Origin: Fodinibacter sp045807225
GTDB taxonomy: Bacteria; Actinomycetota; Actinomycetes; Actinomycetales; Dermatophilaceae
Assembly (NCBI GenBank): GCA_045807225.1
Contig: JBJMHU010000144.1
Span: 1-7,828, forward strand
DNA length: 7,828 bases
Direction: 5' to 3'
The notes below the pieces were generated by a model. That model did not search any database and had not been told where the DNA came from. It saw nothing but the letters and a program-made list of their open reading frames with translations. This document shows positions 6,295 to 7,828 of the stretch, piece by piece. The position numbers were made by a program, and so were the translations under genes. How positions within the stretch are numbered: the stretch's first letter is position 1; every line of letters begins with the position of its first letter.

Positions 6295-7181
6295 TACGTC
6301 GGGCCCGAGGCCGGCGAGCGGTCAGCTCGGACTGCGCCGAGCACGGAGGGCGCTGCCCGATGGAGGGCGTCGCGCCAGTGCGGCAGCGGCTCGAGCCCGG
6401 CCTCGGCCCACATCCGGTGTGAGAGAACGCTGTAGGGCGGCCGGGGCGCCGGCAGGGGGAACTGGGTGGAGGGGATCGGCGACACCCGCTCCGGGTCTAG
6501 CCCGAGCTCCTCGAACACCGCTCTGGCAAGGTCGAACCACGAGCACTCCCCCGCCCCGGTGGCGTGCCACGTGCCGAAGGGCGCCCCCGCGTCGACGATG
6601 CGGACGATTCCCTCGGCGAGGTCGACGGTCCACGTCGGCTGGCCCACCTGGTCGGCGACCACCGTCAGGCGCTCGCGCTCGCCTGCCAGGCGCTGCATCG
6701 TCGCGGGGAAGTTCTTGCCCCGCGCGCCGTAGAGCCACGCGGTGCGCACCACCCAGCTGCGGGGGCACTCGGCACGCACGGCCCACTCACCCGCTGCCTT
6801 CGTGCGGCCGTAGGCCGTGGCCGGGGCCACCGGCGCGTCGGCGGCATACGGCTCACGTCCGTCGCCGGCGACGACGTAGTCGGTCGACACCTGCACCATC
6901 GCCGCCCCCGCGGCGTGCGCGGCCCGGGCGAGGTTGGCCGCGCCGACCGCGTTCACCGAGAAGGCGCGGGCCTCGTCGCTCTCGGCCGCGTCGACGGCGG
7001 TGTAGGCGGCGCTGTTGACCACGACGTCGTGACCAGCCACCTGGTCGGCGCACTGCGCCGGGTCGAGGATGTCGAGCCCGGGCAGGTCGGCGCTGGTCAC
7101 CGGGTGGCCCGCGGCCTCTTGCACCTCACAGAGGTCCTGGCCGAGCATGCCGGCGGCACCGGCGACGAACCAGCGCGCCAT
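6294..7181 (-). CDS. rfbD: dTDP-4-dehydrorhamnose reductase
   Basis: RfbD (RmlD) reduces dTDP-4-dehydro-L-rhamnose with NAD(P)H to dTDP-L-rhamnose, the last step in making this cell-wall and polysaccharide precursor. The 295-residue product has the usual length for the family. It is an extended short-chain dehydrogenase: FVAGAAGMLGQDL (5-17) is the nucleotide-binding turn, VVVNSAAYTAVDAAE (53-67) follows strand 4, and VNAVGAANLA is at 76-85. STDYVVAGDG (99-108) replaces the common STDYVFDG. YGRTK (124-128) gives the catalytic Tyr124 and Lys128. WLYGARGKNFPATM (149-162), DQVGQPTWT (177-185) and the substrate-side C-terminal domain complete the match. The ATG at 7181 is chosen because the fold starts immediately after it; a longer reading frame from 7271 would add 30 residues that only overlap rfbB. 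It overlaps the rfbB stop by one base (TGATG), indicating coupled translation. Confidence 0.95.
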   Translation of the reverse strand: MARWFVAGAAGMLGQDLCEVQEAAGHPVTSADLPGLDILDPAQCADQVAGHDVVVNSAAYTAVDAAESDEARAFSVNAVGAANLARAAHAAGAAMVQVSTDYVVAGDGREPYAADAPVAPATAYGRTKAAGEWAVRAECPRSWVVRTAWLYGARGKNFPATMQRLAGERERLTVVADQVGQPTWTVDLAEGIVRIVDAGAPFGTWHATGAGECSWFDLARAVFEELGLDPERVSPIPSTQFPLPAPRPPYSVLSHRMWAEAGLEPLPHWRDALHRAAPSVLGAVRADRSPASGPT

Positions 7182-7828
7182 CAGCGGGACACGACCTGCT
7201 GGGTGCGCGCGTACTTCGCCTCGGTGGCGTCCTTCATCGGGCGCCACCAGTCCTCGTTGTCGCGGTACCACTCGATCGTGGCGGCCAGCCCCTCGGGGAA
7301 GCTGCCGTAGCGGGGCGCCCAGCCCAGCTCGGTGCGCAGCCGGCCCGCCTCGATGGCGTAGCGCAGGTCGTGGCCCGCCCGGTCGGTGACGCGGTCGAAG
7401 GCGTCGGTGTCCTGCCCCATCAGCTCGAGGATGAGGCGCATGACCTCGAGGTTGTTGACCTCACCGTCGGCCCCGATGAGGTAGGTCTCGCCGAGCACGC
7501 CCTTGTCGATGATCGTCCACACGGCCGCGTTGTGGTCGTCGACGTGGATCCAGTCGCGCACGTTGAGGCCGGCGCCGTAGAGCTTGGGCCGGATGCCGTC
7601 GATGACGTTGGTGACCTGGCGGGGGATGAACTTCTCCACGTGCTGGCGCGGGCCGTAGTTGTTCGAGCAGTTCGAGATGGTGGCCCGCAGGCCGAACGAG
7701 CGCACCCAGGCCCGCACCAGCAGGTCGGAGCCCGCCTTGGTCGACGAGTAGGGCGAGCTGGGGTTGTAGGGGGTGTCCTCGGTGAACTTCTTCGGGTCGT
7801 CGAGCTCGAGGTCGCCGTAGACCTCGTC
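7181..7828 (-). CDS. rfbB: dTDP-glucose 4,6-dehydratase, C-terminal two thirds (5' end outside window)
   Basis: RfbB (RmlB) converts dTDP-D-glucose to dTDP-4-dehydro-6-deoxy-D-glucose, the second step of dTDP-L-rhamnose synthesis. The reading frame is open to the right edge, leaving 215 residues of about 330. The first visible residues are DEVYGDL, so the edge falls inside the catalytic (S)TDEVYG motif. YSSTK (27-31) gives the Tyr and Lys of the short-chain dehydrogenase active site. SNNYGPRQHVEKFIP (55-69), LNVRDWIHVDDHNAA, GETYLIGADGEVNN and DRAGHDLRYAIEAGRLRTEL are all typical of the sugar-nucleotide 4,6-dehydratases. The C-terminal end, WRPMKDATEAKYARTQQVVS, is ordinary for actinobacterial members. 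The stop TGA shares its last base with the ATG of rfbD, so the two enzymes of the pathway are produced together. The promoter must lie outside the window. Confidence 0.97.
   Translation of the reverse strand, partial: DEVYGDLELDDPKKFTEDTPYNPSSPYSSTKAGSDLLVRAWVRSFGLRATISNCSNNYGPRQHVEKFIPRQVTNVIDGIRPKLYGAGLNVRDWIHVDDHNAAVWTIIDKGVLGETYLIGADGEVNNLEVMRLILELMGQDTDAFDRVTDRAGHDLRYAIEAGRLRTELGWAPRYGSFPEGLAATIEWYRDNEDWWRPMKDATEAKYARTQQVVSR

Noticed and set aside
7182..7271. A 30-codon N-terminal extension of rfbD
   Set aside because: The nucleotide-binding fold starts directly after the ATG at 7181, and the extension lies wholly within rfbB coding sequence in another frame.

Overview
The window is very GC-rich and densely packed with genes, and its codons nearly all end in G or C. 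The first gene is an actinobacterial-type 2-oxoglutarate decarboxylase/dehydrogenase that carries the tail of an E2-like acyltransferase domain on the same chain as the E1 domain. That architecture, the small DUF6104-type protein behind it, GTG starts and apparently leaderless promoters point to a high-GC actinobacterium. A relative of the Intrasporangiaceae or another Micrococcales group is my guess from general impression, not something the sequence proves.

Layout. On the plus strand, 1-2769 is the 3' three quarters of kgd (TCA cycle). It is followed by a 58-residue DUF6104-like gene (2817-2993), which overlaps by 4 bases a divergent SGNH/GDSL-type hydrolase (2990-3673). This gene group ends in a tight convergent junction of about 25 bases. 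All the remaining genes are on the minus strand. Read in their own direction from the right edge they are: rfbB (5' end outside the window), rfbD, a methyltransferase of the pseudaminic-acid-associated type, a zinc-less medium-chain dehydrogenase/reductase, and an alpha/beta hydrolase.

How the genes work together. rfbB, rfbD and the methyltransferase look like one transcription unit. rfbB and rfbD overlap in TGATG, and the methyltransferase follows 12 bases later with its ribosome binding site running into the rfbD stop codon. RfbB and RfbD are the second and last steps of dTDP-L-rhamnose synthesis, so this end of the window is a surface-polysaccharide locus and the methyltransferase probably modifies a sugar or glycan. 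The dehydrogenase and the hydrolase each appear to have their own promoter and are generic enzymes with unknown substrates.

No stretch longer than about 100 bases lacks a gene. I saw no tRNA, rRNA, CRISPR array, insertion sequence or attachment site. The region is mostly ordinary chromosome. The points most worth a second look are the methyltransferase linked to rhamnose genes, the SGNH protein with altered catalytic positions, the uncharacterised small protein tied to kgd, and three promoter regions with shared -10 elements and short dyads.
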